Assembly (NCBI GenBank): GCA_026992695.1
Contig: JALWYP010000168.1
Location: 1-6,915 of the forward strand
Source: Flavobacteriaceae bacterium
Lineage (GTDB): Bacteria; Bacteroidota; Bacteroidia; Flavobacteriales; Flavobacteriaceae
Direction: 5' to 3'
DNA: 6,915 nt
Part shown: piece after piece, positions 6,189 through 6,915 of the stretch
Numbering within the stretch: the first letter of the stretch is position 1
Layout: each line of letters opens with the position of its first letter
Made by a program: the position numbers and the translations under genes
Notes under the pieces: model-generated
The model's input: the letters and a program-made list of their open reading frames with translations, nothing else
Databases searched by the model: none
Told to the model about the DNA's origin: nothing

Positions 6189-6915
6189 ATGAATTTTACC
6201 TTTGGCATCCATCCCGTTGAGGAAGCAATAAAATCAGGAAAAATAATAGACAAACTTTTTATTCAAAAAGACAGTAACCATCCTGCTATTAATGAAATAA
6301 TCCAATCGCTTTCTAACAAGGAAACAACTATAAATTTTGTGCCTATCGAAAAACTAAACCGTCTTGCTAAAGGAGGAAATCATCAAGGTATTGTGGCTAC
6401 GCTATCACCAATAAATTTTTATTCGTTAGAAGAAATTGTCGAAGAAGTGACTGCCAAAACCACTACCCCATTATTTTTGTTGTTAGATCAAATAAGCGAC
6501 GTTCGTAATTTTGGAGCTATTATTAGAACTGCCGAATGTACCGGTGTATCAGCGATCATTATACCTAAATCGGGAGGTGCTCCTGTAACAGCAGATACCG
6601 TTAAAACTTCAGCCGGTGCTATTTTTAAAATTCCAATTTGTAAAGTAAACCATAGTAAAGATGCTATTTATTATTTACAAGCTTCGGGGATTAAAACCGT
6701 TGCTGCAACCGAGCATGCAACAAAAAAAGTTTACGATGTAGATCTTACGGTGCCAACAGCTATTGTTATGGGTTCGGAAGGAAAAGGAGTTTCTCAGGGC
6801 GTACTCAAATTAGTAGATGAAAAAGCAGCATTACCGCTCTTAGGCGAAATTAATTCGTTAAATGTTTCGGTGGCGTGTGGGGCATTTCTTTATGAAGCTG
6901 TTAGACAACGACTTT
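6189..6915 (+). CDS. rlmB: SpoU/TrmH-family 23S rRNA 2'-O-methyltransferase, 3' end cut
   Basis: An S-adenosylmethionine-dependent RNA ribose methyltransferase with the trefoil-knot (SPOUT) fold; RlmB methylates G2251 in the peptidyl-transferase P-loop of 23S rRNA. The frame is open from the ATG at 6189 to the window edge, giving 242 codons. Relatives are about 245 residues, so only a few codons and the stop are missing. An N-terminal SpoU substrate-binding domain starts FGIHPVEEAI (5-14) and includes GGNHQGIVA (62-70). The methyltransferase domain carries motif 1 NFGAIIRTAECTG (107-119, Asn107 and Arg113), motif 2 IVMGSEGKGVS (192-202, Glu197) and motif 3 LPLLGEINSLNVSVA (215-229), which form the knot and cofactor site. 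The N-terminal domain favours RlmB, but TrmH-family subgroups differ in target, so the exact substrate is an inference. It begins 57 bases after the hydrolase stop. Confidence 0.9.
   Translation, partial: MNFTFGIHPVEEAIKSGKIIDKLFIQKDSNHPAINEIIQSLSNKETTINFVPIEKLNRLAKGGNHQGIVATLSPINFYSLEEIVEEVTAKTTTPLFLLLDQISDVRNFGAIIRTAECTGVSAIIIPKSGGAPVTADTVKTSAGAIFKIPICKVNHSKDAIYYLQASGIKTVAATEHATKKVYDVDLTVPTAIVMGSEGKGVSQGVLKLVDEKAALPLLGEINSLNVSVACGAFLYEAVRQRL

Noticed and set aside
1..6915. CRISPR arrays, tRNAs, insertion sequences, phage or defence genes
   Set aside because: No regularly spaced repeats, tRNA-like cloverleaf, transposase motifs or terminal inverted repeats were noticed, and coding sequence fills nearly all of the window.

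Overview
The window is a stretch of AT-rich bacterial chromosome, almost certainly from a member of the Flavobacteriia (phylum Bacteroidota). Four things point there: the protein sequences read like flavobacterial orthologues; no gene is preceded by a convincing Shine-Dalgarno sequence; several upstream regions carry the Bacteroidota-type -7 element TAnnTTTG; and the gene order rpoA-rplQ-carA-eno-gltA is one I recall from flavobacterial genomes. All seven genes lie on the + strand and none looks broken. The two at the edges, rpoA and rlmB, are cut by the window boundary.

Layout. Bases 1-1144 hold the end of the ribosomal protein/RNA polymerase operon: the last ~200 residues of RpoA (alpha subunit), then ribosomal protein L17. 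They are separated by a 60-nt gap that can fold into a hairpin. A strong intrinsic terminator (1172-1202, GAAA tetraloop) closes the operon. A promoter-like element at 1256-1263 precedes carA (small, glutamine-hydrolysing subunit of carbamoyl-phosphate synthetase), which overlaps eno (enolase) by four bases (ATGA), so the two form a translationally linked pair. A weaker AT-rich terminator follows eno. gltA (hexameric-type citrate synthase) has its own upstream region and a clear terminator at 5119-5151. That terminator's T-tract runs straight into a TATATTTG promoter element only four bases from the start of the next gene, a guanidino-group-modifying hydrolase of the arginine deiminase/dimethylargininase superfamily. 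The last gene, rlmB (SpoU/TrmH-type rRNA 2'-O-methyltransferase), has a TACCTTTG element upstream and lacks only its last few codons.

Function. The region joins information-processing genes (transcription, ribosome, rRNA modification) to central metabolism (enolase in glycolysis, citrate synthase at TCA-cycle entry, carbamoyl phosphate for pyrimidines and arginine). The arginine-deiminase-like hydrolase could connect to the carbamoyl-phosphate/citrulline/arginine branch, but the sequence does not fix its substrate.

This is an ordinary housekeeping region. I see no mobile element, CRISPR array, tRNA, defence system or sign of recent transfer, and no strong candidate for a previously undescribed system. 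The points worth a second look are regulatory: the rpoA-rplQ hairpin, the probably leaderless or very-short-leader genes, and the terminator/promoter junction before the hydrolase. An apparent insertion in the hydrolase is also worth checking.
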